From Hydractinia symbiolongicarpus (lineage: Eukaryota; Cnidaria; Hydrozoa; Anthoathecata; Hydractiniidae): a stretch of 64,000 nt of DNA. Both the position numbers and the translations under genes were made by a program. The notes beneath the pieces are model-generated. The model did no database searches, had not been told where the DNA came from, and was given only the letters and a program-made list of their open reading frames with translations. Shown piece by piece: positions 15,060 to 28,779 of this stretch. The number at the start of each line of letters is the position of its first letter. Positions within the stretch are counted from its first letter, which is position 1. The stretch is taken from contig NC_079887.1 in NCBI RefSeq assembly GCF_029227915.1, positions 26,411,650 through 26,475,649 of the forward strand, read 5' to 3'.

Positions 15060-18000
15060 TTTTATTCAGCATCTCATCAAAAATGAAAACATTTTTAAAA
15101 ACTACAAGTCTCATGCGTTTTAGTGGTGAAAATATAATTTAAAAAATCGTTCTGGAAATGAGTTTACTCCCTGTGTACTTTCTTTGTATACTTTTGACTA
15201 TACGGGCCGAGTCCGGGATTTAGGGAAATCGCAGGTTTTCGTTTGCCGGCGATTAAACTGCTTTTATTCAGCGTCTCATCAAAAATGAAAACTTTTTTGA
15301 AAACTACAAGTCTCATGCGTTTTAGTGGTGAAATAATAATTTAAAAAATCGTTTGGGAAATGAGTTTACTCCCTGGGTACTTTCTTTGTATGCTTTTGAC
15401 TATACGGCCGAGTCCAGGATTTACGGGAAATCACGGATTTTCGTTTGCCGGCGATTAAACTTCTTTTATTCAGCGTCCCATCAAATATGAAAATATTTTT
15501 GAAAACTACAAGTCTCATGCGTTTAGTGGTAAAAAAATAATTTAAAAAATCGTTCTGGAAATGAGTTTACTCCCTGGGTACTTTCTTTGTATACTTTTGA
15601 CTATACGGGCCGAGTCCGGGATTTACGGGAAATCGCGGGTTTTCGTTTGCCGGCGATTAAACTTCTTTTATTCAGCGTCTCATCAAAAATGAAAACATTT
15701 TTAAAAACTACAAGTCTCATGCGTTTTAGTGGTGAAAAAATAATTTAAAAAATCGTTCGGGAAATGAGTTTACTCCCTGGGTACTTTCTTTGTATACTTT
15801 TGACTATACGGGCCAAGCCGGGATTTACGGGAAATCGCGGGTTTTCGTTTGCCGGCGATTAAACTTCTTTTATTCAGCGTCTCATCAAAAATGAAAACAT
15901 TCTTGAAAACTACAAGTCTCATGCGTTTTAGTGGTGAAATAATAATTTAAAAAATCGTTCTGGAAATGAGTTTACTCTCAGGGTACTTTCTTTGTATACA
16001 TTCGACTATACGTGCCAAGCCCGGGATTTACGGGAAATCGCGGGTTTTCGTTTGCCGGCGATTAAACTGCTTTTATTCAGCGTCTCATCAAAAATGAAAA
16101 CATTCTTCAAAACTACAAGTCTTATGCGTTTTAGTGGTGAAAAAATAATTTAAAAAATCGTTCTGGAAATGATTTTACTCCCTGGGTACTTTCTTTGTAT
16201 ACTTTTGACTATACGGGCCGAGTCCGGGATTTAGGGAAATCGCAGGTTTTCGTTTGCCGGCGATTAAACTGCTTTTATTCAGCGTCTCATCAAAAATGAA
16301 AACAGTTTTGAAAACTACAAGTCTCATGCGTTTTAGTGGTGAAAAAATAATTTAAAAAATCGTTCGGGAAATGAGTTTACTCCCTGGGTACTTTCTTTGT
16401 ATACTTTTGACTATACGGGCCAAGCCGGGATTTACGGGAAATAGCGGGTTTTCGTTTGCCGCCGATTAAACTTCTTTTATTCAGCGTCTCATCAAAAATG
16501 AAAACATTTTTAAAAACTAAAAGTCTCATGCGTTTTAGTGGTGAAAATATAAATTAAAAAATCGTTCTGGAAATGAGTTTACTCCCTGGGTACTTTCTTT
16601 GTATACTTTTGACTATACGGGCCGAGTCCGGGATTTAGGGAAATCGCAGGTTTTCGTTTGCCGGCGATTAAACTGCTTTTATTCAGCGTCTCATCAAAAA
16701 TGAAAACATTTTTGAAAACTACAAGTCTCATGCGTTTTAGTGGTGAAAAAATAATTTAAAAAATCGTTCGGGAAATGAGTTTACTCCCTGGGTACTTTCT
16801 TTGTATACTTTTGACTATACGGGCCGAGTCCGGGATTTACGGGAAATCGCGGATTTTCGTTTGCCGGCGATTAAACTTCTTTTATTCAGCGTCCCATCAA
16901 ATATGAAAATATTTTTGAAAACTACAAGTCTCATGCGTTTAGTGGTAAAAAAATAATATAAAAAATCGTTCGGGAAATGAGTTTACTACCTGGGTACTTT
17001 CTTTGTATACTTTTGACTATACGGGCCAAGCGCGGGATTTACGGGAAATCGCGGGTTTTCGTTTGCCGGCGATTAAACTTCTTTTATTCAGCGTCTCATC
17101 AAAAATGAAAACATTTTAAAAAACTACAAGTCTTATGCGTTTTAGTGGTGAAAAAATAATTAAAAAAATCGTTCTGGAAATGAGTTTACTCCCTGGGTAC
17201 TTTCTTTGTATACTTTTGACTATACGGGCCGAGTCTGGGATTTAGGGAAATCGCAGGTTTTCGTTTGCCGGCGATTAAACTGCTTTTATTCAGCGTCTCA
17301 TCAAAAATGAAAACATTTTTGAAAACTACAAGTCTCATGCGTTTTAGTGGTGAAAAAATAATTTAAAAAATCGTTCGGGAAATGAGTTTACTCTCTGGGT
17401 ACTTTCTTTGTATACTTTTGACTATACGGGCCAAGCCGGGATTTACGGGAAATCGCGGGTTTTTGTTTGCCGGCGATTAAACTTCTTTTATTCAGCATCT
17501 CATCAAAAATGAAAACATTTTTAAAAACTACAAGTCTCATGCGTTTTAGTGGTGAAAATATAATTTAAAAAATCGTTCTGGAAATGAGTTTACTCCCTGG
17601 GTACTTTCTTTGTATACTTTTGACTATACGGGCCGAGTCCGGGATTTAGGGAAATCGCAGGTTTTCGTTTGCCGGCGATTAAACTGCTTTTATTCAGCGT
17701 CTCATCAAAAATGAAAACTTTTTTGAAAACTACAAGTCTCATGCGTTTTAGTGGTGAAATAATAATTTAAAAAATCGTTTGGGAAATGAGTTTACTCCCT
17801 GGGTACTTTCTTTGTATGCTTTTGACTATACGGCCGAGTCCAGGATTTACGGGAAATCACGGATTTTCGTTTGCCGGCGATTAAACTTCTTTTATTCAGC
17901 GTCCCATCAAATATGAAAATATTTTTGAAAACTACAAGTCTCATGCGTTTAGTGGTAAAAAAATAATTTAAAAAATCGTTCTGGAAATGAGTTTACTCCC

Positions 18001-19800
18001 TGGGTACTTTCTTTGTATACTTTTGACTATACGGGACGAGTCCGGGATTTACGGGAAATCGCGGGTTTTCGTTTGCCGGCGATTAAACTTCTTTTATTCA
18101 GCGTCTCATCAAAAATGAAAACATTTTTAAAAACTACATGTCTCATGCGTTTTAGTGGTGAAAATATAATTTAAGAAATCGTTCTGGAAATGAGTTTACT
18201 CCCTGGGTACTTTCTTTGTATACTTTGGACTATACGGGCCGAGTCCGGGATTTAGAGAAATCGCAGGTTTTCGTTTGCCGGCGATTAAACTGCTTTTATT
18301 CAGCGTCTCATCAAAAATGAAAACATTTTTGAAAATTACAAGTGTCATGCGTTTTAGTGGTGAAAAAATAATTTAAAAAATCGTTCGAGAAATGAGTTTA
18401 CTCCCTGGGTACTTTCTTTGTATACTTTTGACTATACGGGCCAAGCCGGGATTTACGGGAAATCACGGGTTTTCGTTTGCCGGCGATTAAACTTCTTTTA
18501 TTCAGCGTCTCATCAAAAATGAAAACATTTTTAAAAACTACAAGTCTCATGGGCTTTAGTGGTGAAGAAATAATTTAAAAAATCGTTCTGGAAATGAGTT
18601 TACTCACAGGGTACTTTCTTTGTATACATTCGACTATACGTGCCAAGCCGGGATTTACGGGAAATCGCGGGTTTTCGTTTGCCGGCGATTAAACTTCTTT
18701 TATTCAGCGTCTCATCAAAAATGAAAACATTTTTAAAAACTACAAGTCTGATGCGTTTTAGTGGTGAAAAAATAATTTAAAAAATCGTTCTGGAAATGAG
18801 TTTACTCACAGGGTACTTTCTTTGTATACAATCGACTATACGGGCCAAGCCCGGGATTTACGGGAAATCGCGGGTTTTCGTTTTCCGGCGATTAAACCTC
18901 TTTCATTAAGCGTCTCATCAAAAATGAAAACATTTTTGAAAACTACAAGTCTCATGCGTTTTAGTGGTGAAAAAATAATTTAAAAAATCGTTCGGGAAAT
19001 GAGTTTACTCCCTGTGTACATTCTTTGTATACTTTTGACTATACGGGCCGAGTCCGGGATTTACGGGATATCGCGGATTTTCGTTTGCCGGCGATTAAAC
19101 TGCTTTTATTCAGCGTCTCATCAAAAATGAAAACATTTTTGAAAACTACAAGTCTCATGCGTTTTAGTGGTGAAAAAATAATTTAAAAAATCGTTCGGGA
19201 AATGAGTTTAATCCCTGGGTACTTTCTTTGTATACTTTTGACTATACGGGCCAAGCCGGGATTTACGGGAAATCGCGGGTTTTCGTTTGCCGGCGATTAA
19301 ACTTCTTTTATTCAGCGTCTCATCAAAAATGAAAACATTTTTAAAAACTACAAGTCTCTTGCGTTTTAGTGGTGAAAATATAATTTAAAAAATCGTTCTG
19401 GAAATGAGTTTACTCCCTGGGTACTTTCTTTGTATACTTTTGACTATACGGGCCGAGTCCGGGATTTAGGGAAATCGCAGGTTTTCGTTTGCCGGCGATT
19501 AAACTGCTTTTATTCAGCGTCTCATCAAAAATAAAAACATTTTTAAAAACTACAAGTCTCATGCGTTTTAGTGGTGAAAAAATAATTTAAAAAATCGTTC
19601 GGGAAATGAGTTTACTCCTTGGGTACTTTCTTTGTATACTTTTGACTATACGGGCCGAGTCCGGGATTTACGGGAAATCGCGGATTTTCGTTTGCCGGCG
19701 ATTAAACTTCTTTTATTCAACTTCCCATCAAATATGAAAATATTTTTGAAAACTACAAGTCTCATGCGTTTAGTGGTAAAAAAATAACATAAAAAATCGT
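15060..19800. repeat. 12-monomer higher-order repeat (about 2,426 bp)
   Basis: The markers TTGTATGCTTTTGACTATAC (about 15,386 and 17,813) and CAGCATCTCATC (about 15,068 and 17,492) are both displaced by about 2426 bp. The monomer order between them is conserved, with scattered single-base differences. Confidence 0.7.
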
Positions 19801-21989
19801 TCGGGAAATGAGTTTACTCCCTGGGTACTTTCTTTGTATACTTTTGACTATACGGGCCAAGCGCGGGATTTACGGAAAATCGCGGGTTTTCGTTTGCCGG
19901 CGATTAAACTTCTTTTATTCAGCGTCTCATCAAAAATGAAAACATTTTTAAAAACTACAAGTCTTATGCGTTTTAGTGGTGAAAAAATAATTTAAAAAAT
20001 CGTTCTGGAAATGAGTTTACTCCCTGGGTACTTTCTTTGTATACTTTTGACTATACGGGCCGAGTCCGGGATTTACGGGAAATCGCAGGTTTTCGTTTGC
20101 CGGCGATTAAACTCCTTTTATTCAGCGTTTCATCAAAAATGAAAACATTTTTGAAAACTACAAGTCTCATGCGTTTTAGTGGTGAAAAAATAATTTAAAA
20201 AATCGTTCGGAAAATGAGTTTACTCCCTGGGTACTTTCTTTGTATACTTTTGACTATACGGGCCAAGCCGGGATTTACGGGAAATCGCGGGTTTTCGTTT
20301 GCCGGCGATTAAACTTCTTTTATTCAACGTCTCTTCAAAAATGAAAACATTTTTAAAAACTACAAGTCTCATGCGTTTTAGTGGTGAAAATATAATTTTA
20401 AAAATCGTTCTGGAAATGAGTTTACTCCCTGGGTACTTTCATTGTATACTTTTGACTATACGGGCCGAGTCCGGGATTTAGGGAAATCGCAGGTTTTTGT
20501 TTGCCGGCGATTAAACTTCTTTTATTCAGCGTCTCATCAAAAATGAAAACATTTTTAAAAACTACAAGTCTCATGGGCTTTAGTGGTGAAAAAATAATTT
20601 AAAAAATCGTTCTGGAAATGAGTTTACTCACAGGGTACTTTCTTTGTATACATTCGACTATACGTGCCAAGCCGGGATTTACGGGAAATCGCGGGTTTTC
20701 GTTTGCCGGCGATTAAACTTCTTTTATTCAGCGTCTCATCAAAAATGAAAACATTTTTAAAAACTACAAGTCTGATGCGTTTTAGTGGTGAAAAAATAAT
20801 TTAAAAAATCGTTCTGGAAATGAGTTTACTCACAGGGTACTTTCTTTGTATACATTCGACTATACGGGCCAAGCCCTGGATTTACGGGAAATCGCGGGTT
20901 TTCGTTTTCCGGCGACTAAACATCTTTCATTAAGCGTCTCATCAAAAATGAAAACATTTTTGAAAACTACAAGTCTCATGCGTTTTAGTGGTGAAAAAAA
21001 AATTTAAAAAATCGTTCAGGAAATGAGTTTACTCTCTGGGTACTTTCTTTGTATATATTTGACTATACGGGCCAAGCCCCGGATTTACGGGAAAACGCGG
21101 GATTTCGTTTGCCGGCGATTAAACCTCTTTCATTAAGCGTCTCATCAAAAATGAAATCATTTTTGAAAACTACAAGTCTCATGGGCTTTATTGGTGAAAA
21201 AATAATTTAAAAAATAGTTCGGGAAATGAGTTTACTCCTTGGGTACTTTCTTTGTATACTTTTGACTATACGGGCCGAGTCCGGGATTTACGGGAAATCG
21301 CGGATTTTCGTTTGCCGGCGATTAAACTTCTTTTATTCAGCGTCCCATCAAATATGAAAATATTTTTGAAAACTACAAGTCTCATGCGTTTAGTGGTAAA
21401 AAAATAATATAAAAAATCGTTCGGGAAATGAGTTTACTCCCTGGGTACTTTCTTTGTATACTTTTGACTATACGGGCCAAGCCCGGGATTTACGGGAAAT
21501 CGCGGGTTTTCGTTTGCCGGCGATTAAACTTCTTTTATTCAGCGTCTCTTCAAAAATGAAAACATTTTTAAAAACTACAAGTCTTATGCGTTTTAGTGGT
21601 GAAAAATTAATTTAAAAAATCGTTCGGGAAATGAGTTTACTCCCTGGGTACTTTCTTTGTATACTTTTGACTATACGGGCCGAGTCCGGGATTTAGGGAA
21701 ATCGCAGGTTTTCGTTTGCCGGCGATTAAACTGCTTTTATTCAGCGACTCATCAAAAATGAAAACATTTTTGAAAACTACAAGTCTCATGCGTTTTAGTG
21801 GTGAAAAAATAATTTAAAAAATCGTTCGGGAAATGAGTTTACTCCCTGGGTACTTTCTTTGTATACTTTTGACTATACGGGCCAAGCCGGGAATTACGGG
21901 AAAACGCGGGTTTTCGTTTGCCGGCGATTAAACTTCTTTTATTCAGCGTCTCATCAAAAATGAAAACATTTTTAAAAACTACAAGTCTT

Positions 21990-24660
21990 ATGCGTTTTAG
22001 TGATGAAAAAATAATTTAAAAAATCGTTCTGGAAATGAGTTAACTCACAGGGTACTTTTTTTGTATACATTCGACTATACGTGCTAAGCCCGGGATTTAC
22101 GGGAAATCGCGGGTTTTCGTTTGCCGGCGATTAAACTGCTTTTATTCAGCGTCTCATCAAAAATGAAAACATTCTTGAAAACTACAAGTCTCATGCGTTT
22201 TAGTGGTGAAATAATAATTTAAAAAATCGTTTGGGAAATGAGTTTACTCCCTGGGTACTTTCTTTGTATACTTTTGACTATACGGGCCAAGCCAGGATTT
22301 ACGGGAAAACGCGGGTTTTCGTTTGCCGGCGATTAAACTTCTTTTATTCAGCGTCTCATCAAAAATGAAAACATTTTTAAAAACTACAAGTCTCATGCGT
22401 TTTAGTGGTGAAAAATTAATTTAAAAAATCGTTCGGGAAATGAGTTTACTCCCTGGGTACTTTCTTTGTATACTTTTGACTATACGGGCCGAGTCTGGGA
22501 TTTACGGGAAATCGCGGATTTTCGTTTGCCGGCGATTAAACTTCTTTTATTCAGCGTCCCATCAAATATGAAAATATTTTTGAAAACTACAAGTCTCATG
22601 CGTTTAGTGGTAACAAAATAATATAAAAAATCGTTCGGGAAATGAGTTTACTCCCTGGGTACTTTCTTTGTATACTTTTGACTATACGGGCCAAGCCCGG
22701 GATTTACGGGAAATCGTGGGTTTTCGTTTGCCGGCGATTAAACTTCTTTTATTCAGCGTCTCTTCAAAAATGGAAACATTTTTAAAAACTACAAGTCTTA
22801 TGCGTTTTAGTAGTGAAAAAATAATTTAAAAAATCGTTCTGGAAATGAGTTTACTCCCAGGGTACTTTCTTTGTATACTTTTGACTATACGGGCCGAGTC
22901 CGGGATTTAGGGAAATCGCAGGTTTTCGTTTGCCGGCGATTAAACTGCTTTTATTCAGCGTCTCATCAAAAATGAAAACATTTTTGAAAACTACAAGTCT
23001 CATGCGTTTTAGTGGTGAAAAAATAATTTAAAAAATCGTTCGGGAAATGAGTTTACTCCCTGGGTACTTTCTTTGTATACTTTTGACTATACGGGCCAAG
23101 CCGGGATTTACGGGAAAACGCGGGTTTTCGTTTGCCGGCGATTAAACTTCTTTTATTCAGCGTCTCATCAAAAATGAAAACATTTTTAAAAACTACAAGT
23201 CTTATGCGTTTTAGTGATGAAAAAATAATTTAAAAAATCCTTCTGGAAATCAGTTAACTCACAGGGTACTTTCTTTGTATACATTCGACTATACGTGCTA
23301 AGCCCGGGATTTACGGGAAATCGCGGGTTTTCGTTTGCCGGCGATTAAACTGCTTTTATTCAGCGTCTCATCAAAAATGAAAACATTCTTGAAAACTACA
23401 AGTCTCATGCGTTTTAGTGGTGAAATAATAATTTAAAAAATCGTTTGGGAAATGAGTTTACTCCCTGGGTACTTTCTTTGTATACTTTTGACTATACGGG
23501 CCAAGCCGGGATTTACGGGAAAACGCGGGTTTTCGTTTGCCGGCGATTAAACTTCTTTTATTCAGCGTCTCTTCAAAAATGGAAACATTTTTAAAAACTA
23601 CAAGTCTTATGCGTTTTAGTGGTGAAAAAATAATTTAAAAAATCGTTCTGGAAATGAGTTTACTCCCTGGGTACTTTCTTTGTATACTTTTGACTATACG
23701 GGCCGAGTCCGGGATTTAGGGAAATCGCAGGTTTTCGTTTGCCGGCGATTAAACTGCTTTTATTCAGCGTCTCATCAAAAATGAAAACATTTTTGAAAAC
23801 TACAAGTCTCATGCGTTTTAGTGGTGAAAAAATAATTTAAAAAATCGTTCGGGAAATGAGTTTACTCCCTGGGTACTTTCTTTGTATACTTTTGACTATA
23901 CGGGCCAAGCCGGGATTTACGGGAAAACGCGGGTTTTCGTTTGCCGGCGATTAAACTTCTTTTATTCAGCGTCTCATCAAAAATGAAAACATTTTTAAAA
24001 ACTACAAGTCTTATGCGTTTTAGTGATGAAAAAATAATTTAAAAAATCGTTCTGGAAATCAGTTAACTCACAGGGTACTTTCTTTGTATACATTCGACTA
24101 TACGTGCTAAGCCCGGGATTTACGGGAAATCGCGGGTTTTCGTTTGCCGGCGATTAAACTGCTTTTATTCAGCGTCTCATCAAAAATGAAAACATTCTTG
24201 AAAACTACAAGTCTCATGCGTTTTAGTGGTGAAATAATAATTTAAAAAATCGTTTGGGAAATGAGTTTACTCCCTGGGTACTTTCTTTGTATACTTTTGA
24301 CTATACGGGCCAAGCCGGGATTTACGGGAAAACGCGGGTTTTCGTTTGCCGGCGATTAAACTTCTTTTATTCAGCGTCTCATCAAAAATGAAAACATTTT
24401 TAAAAATTACAAGTCTCATGCGTTTTAGTGGTGAAAAAATAATTTAAAAAATCGTTCGGGAAATGAGTTTACTCCCTGGGTACTTTCTTTGTATACTTTT
24501 GACTATACGGGCCGAGTCTGGGATTTACGGGAAATCGCGGATTTTCGTTTGCCGGCGATTAAACTTCTTTTATTCAGCGTCCCATCAAATATGAAAATAT
24601 TTTTGAAAACTACAAGTCTCATGCGTTTAGTGGTAACAAAATAATATAAAAAATCGTTCG
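21990..24660. repeat. 4- and 6-monomer higher-order repeats
   Basis: The marker TTTTAGTGATGAAAAA lies at about 22,000, 23,214 and 24,023, giving steps of about 1214 bp (6 monomers) and 809 bp (4 monomers). The last step also carries the private GGAAATCAGTTAACTC variant in both copies (23,251 and 24,060). Confidence 0.7.
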
Positions 24661-25020
24661 GGAAATGAGTTTACTCCCTGGGTACTTTCTTTGTATACTT
24701 TTGACTATACGGGCCAAGCCGGGATTTACGGGAAATCGCGGGTTTTCGTTTGCCGGCGATTAAACTTCTTTTATTCAGCGTCTCATCAAAAATGAAAACA
24801 TTTTAGAAAACTACAAGTCTCATGCGTTTTAGTGGTGAAAAAATAATTTAAAAAATCGTTCGGGAAATGAGTTTACTCCCTGGGTACTTTCTTTGTATAC
24901 TTTTGACTATACGGGCCAAGCCGGGATTTACGGGAAATCGCGGGTTTTCGTTTGCCGGCATTTAAACTTCTTTTATTCAGTGTCTCATCAAAAATGAAAA
25001 CATTTTTAAAAACTACAAGT

Positions 25021-28000
25021 CTTACGCGTTTTAGTGGTGAAAAAATAATTTAAAAAATCGTTCTGGAAATGAGTTAACTCACAGGGTACTTTCTTTGTAT
25101 ACATTCGACTATACGTGCCAAGCCCTGGATTTACGGGAAATCGCGGGTTTTCGTTTGCCGGCGATTAAACTGCTTTTATTCAGCGTCTCATCAAAAATGA
25201 AAACATTTTTAAAAACTACAAGTCTCGCGCGTTTTAGTGATGAAAAAGTAATTTAAAAAATCGTTCGGGAAATGAGTTTACTCCCTGGGTACTTTCTTTG
25301 TATACTTTTGACTATACGGGCCGAGTCCAGGATTTACGGGAAATCGCAGGTTTTCGTTTGCCGCTGATTAAACTTCTTTTATTCAGCGTCTCATCAAAAA
25401 TGAAAACATTTTTAAAAACTACAAGTCTCATGCGTTTTAGTGGTGAAAATATAATTTAAAAAATCGTTCTGGAAATGAGTTTACTCCCTGGGTACTTTCT
25501 TTGTATACTTTTGACTATACGGGCCGAGTCCGGGATTTAGGGAAATCGCAGGTTTTCGTTTGCCGGCGATTAAACTGCTTTTATTCAGCGTCTCATCAAA
25601 AATGAAAACATTTTTGAAAACTACAAGTGTCATGCGTTTTAGTGGTGAAAAAATAATTCAAAAAATCGTTCGGGAAATGAGTTTACTCCCTGGGTACTTT
25701 CTTTGTATACTTTTGACTATAGGGGCCAAGCCGGGATTTACGGGAAATCGCGGGTTTTCGTTTGCCGGCGATTAAACTTCTTTTATTCAGCGTCTCATCA
25801 AAAGTGAAAACATTTTTGAAAACTACAAGTCTCATGCGTTTTAGTGGTGAAATAATAATTTAAAAAATCTTTTTGGAAATGAGTTTACTCCCTGGGTACT
25901 TTCTTTGTATACTTTTGACTATACGGGCCGAGTCCAGGATTTACGGGAAATCGCAGGTTTTCGTTTGCCGGCGATTAAACTTCTTTTATTCAGCGTCTCA
26001 TCAAAAATGAAAACATTTTTAAAAACTACAAGTCTCATGCGTTTTAGTGGTGAAAAAATAATTTAAAAAATCGTTCGGGAAATGAGTTTACTCACAGGGT
26101 ACTTTCTTTGTATACATTCGACTATACGGGCCAAGCCCCGGATTTACGGGAAAACGCGGGATTTCGTTTGCCGGCGATTAAACTTCTTTTATTCAGCGTC
26201 TCATCAAAAATGAAAACATTTTTAAAAACTGCAAGTCTCATGCGTTTTAGTGGTGAAAAAATAATTTAAAAAATCGTTCGGGAAATGAGTTTACTCCCTG
26301 GGTACTTTCTTTGTATACTTTTGACTATACGGGCCGAGTCTGGGATTTACGGGAAATCGCGGATTTTCGTTTGCCGGCGATTAAACTTCTTTTATTCAGC
26401 GTCCCATCAAATATGAAAATATTTTTGAAAACTACAAGTCTCATGCGTTTAGTGGTAACAAAATAATATAAAAAATCGTTCGGGAAATGAGTTTACTCCC
26501 TGGGTACTTTCTTTGTATACTTTTGACTATACGGGCCAAGCCCGGGATTTACGGGAAATCGCGGGTTTTCGTTTGCCGGCGATTAAACTTCTTTTATTCA
26601 GCGTCTCATCAAAAATGAAAACATTTTAGAAAACTACAAGTCTTATGCGTTTTAGTGGTGAAAAAATAATTTAAAAAATCGTTCGGGAAATGAGTTTACT
26701 CCCTGGGTACTTTCTTTGTATACTTTTGACTATACGGGCCAAGCCGGGATTTACGGGAAATCGCGGGTTTTCGTTTGCCGGCGATTAAACTTCTTTTATT
26801 CAGTGTATCATCAAAAATGAAAACATTTTTAAAAACTACAAGTCTTACGCGTTTTAGTGGTGAAAAAATAATTTAAAAAATCGTTCTGGAAATGAGTTAA
26901 CTCACAGGGTACTTTCTTTGTATACATTCGACTATACGTGCCAAGCCCGGGATTTACGGGAAATCGCGGGTTTTCGTTTGCCGGCGATTAAACTGCTTTT
27001 ATTCAGCGTCTCATCAAAAATGAAAACATTTTTAAAAACTACAAGTCTCGCGCGTTTTAGTGGTGAAAAAGTAATTTAAAAAATCGTTCGGGAAATGAGT
27101 TTACTCCCTGGGTACTTTCTTTGTATACTTTTGACTATACGGGCCGAGTCCAGGATTTACGGGAAATCGCAGGTTTTCGTTTGCCGGCGATTAAACTTCT
27201 TTTATTCAGCGTCTCATCAAAAATGAAAACATTTTTAAAAACTACAAGTCTCATGCGTTTTAGTGGTGAAAATATAATTTAAAAAATCGTTCTGGAAATG
27301 AGTTTACTCCCTGGGTACTTTCTTTGTATACTTTTGACTATACTGGCCGAGTCCGGGATTTAGGGAAATCGCAGGTTTTCGTTTGCCGGCGATTAAACTG
27401 CTTTTATTCAGCGTCTCATCAAAAATGAAAACATTTTTGAAAACTACAAGTGTCATGCGTTTTAGTGGTGAAAAAATAATTCAAAAAATCGTTCGGGAAA
27501 TAAGTTTACTCCCTGGGTACTTTCTTTGTATACTTTTGACTATAGGGGCCAAGCCAGGATTTACGTAAAATCGCCGGTTTTCGTTTGCCGGCGATTAAAC
27601 TTCTTTTATTCAGCGTCTCATCAAAAGTGAAAACATTTTTGAAAACTACAAGTCTCATGCGTTTTAGTGGTGAAATAATAATTTAAAAAATCTTTTTGGA
27701 AATGAGTTTACTCCCTGGGTACTTTCTTTGTATACTTTTGACTATACGGGCCGAGTCCAGGATTTACGGGAAATCGCGGGTTTTCGTTTGCCGGCGATTA
27801 AACTTCTTTTATTCAGCGTCTCATCAAAAATGAAAACATTTTTAAAAACTACAAGTCTCATGCGTTTTAGTGGTGAAAAAATAATTTAAAAAATCGTTCG
27901 GGAAATGAGTTTACTCACAGGGTACTTTCTTTGTATACATTCGACTATACGGGCCAAGCCCCGGATTTACGGGAAAACGCGGGATTTCGTTTGCCGGCGA

Positions 28001-28300
28001 TTAAACCTCTTTCATTTAGCGTCTCATCAAAAATGAAAACATTTTTGAAAACTACAAGTCTCATGCGTTTTAGTGGTGAAAAAATAATTTAAAAAATCGT
28101 TCGGGAAATGAGTTTACTCCCTGGGTACTTTCTTTGTATACTTTTGACTATACGGGCCGAGTCCGGGATTTACGGGAAATCGCGGATTTTCGTTTGCCGG
28201 CGATTAAACTTCTTTTATTCAGCGTCCCATCAAATATGAAAATATTTTTGAAAACTACAAGTCTCATGCGTTTAGTGGTAAAAAAATAATATAAAAAATC
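25021..28300. repeat. 9-monomer higher-order repeat (1,823 bp)
   Basis: The variants CTTACGCGTTTTAG (25,021 and 26,844) and AGTGTCATGCG with AATAATTCAAAAAATC (about 25,626 and 27,449) repeat at 1823 bp. They include the same pairs of rare substitutions. Confidence 0.75.
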
Positions 28301-28779
28301 GATCGGGAAATGAGTTTACTCCTTGGGTACTTTCTTTGTATACCTTTGACTATACGGACCTAGCCCGGGATTTACGGGAAATCGCGGGTTTTCGTTTGCC
28401 GGCGATTAAACTTCTTTTATTCAGCGTCTCATCAAAAATGAAAACATTTTTAAAAACTACAAGTCTTATGCGGTTTAGTGGTGAAAAAATAATTTAAAAA
28501 ATCGTTCTGGAAATGAGTTAACTCACAGGGTACTTTCTTTGTATACATTCGACTATACGTGCCAAGCCCGGGATTTACGGGAAATCGCGGATTTCGTTTG
28601 CCGGAGATTAAACTGCTTTTATTCAGCGTCTCATCAAAAATGAAAACATTTTTAAAAACTACAAGTCTTATGCGGTTTAGTGGTGAAAAAATAATTTAAA
28701 AAATCGTTCTGGAAATGAGTTAACTCACAGGGTACTTTCTTTGTATACATTCGACTATACGTGCCAAGCCCGGGATTTA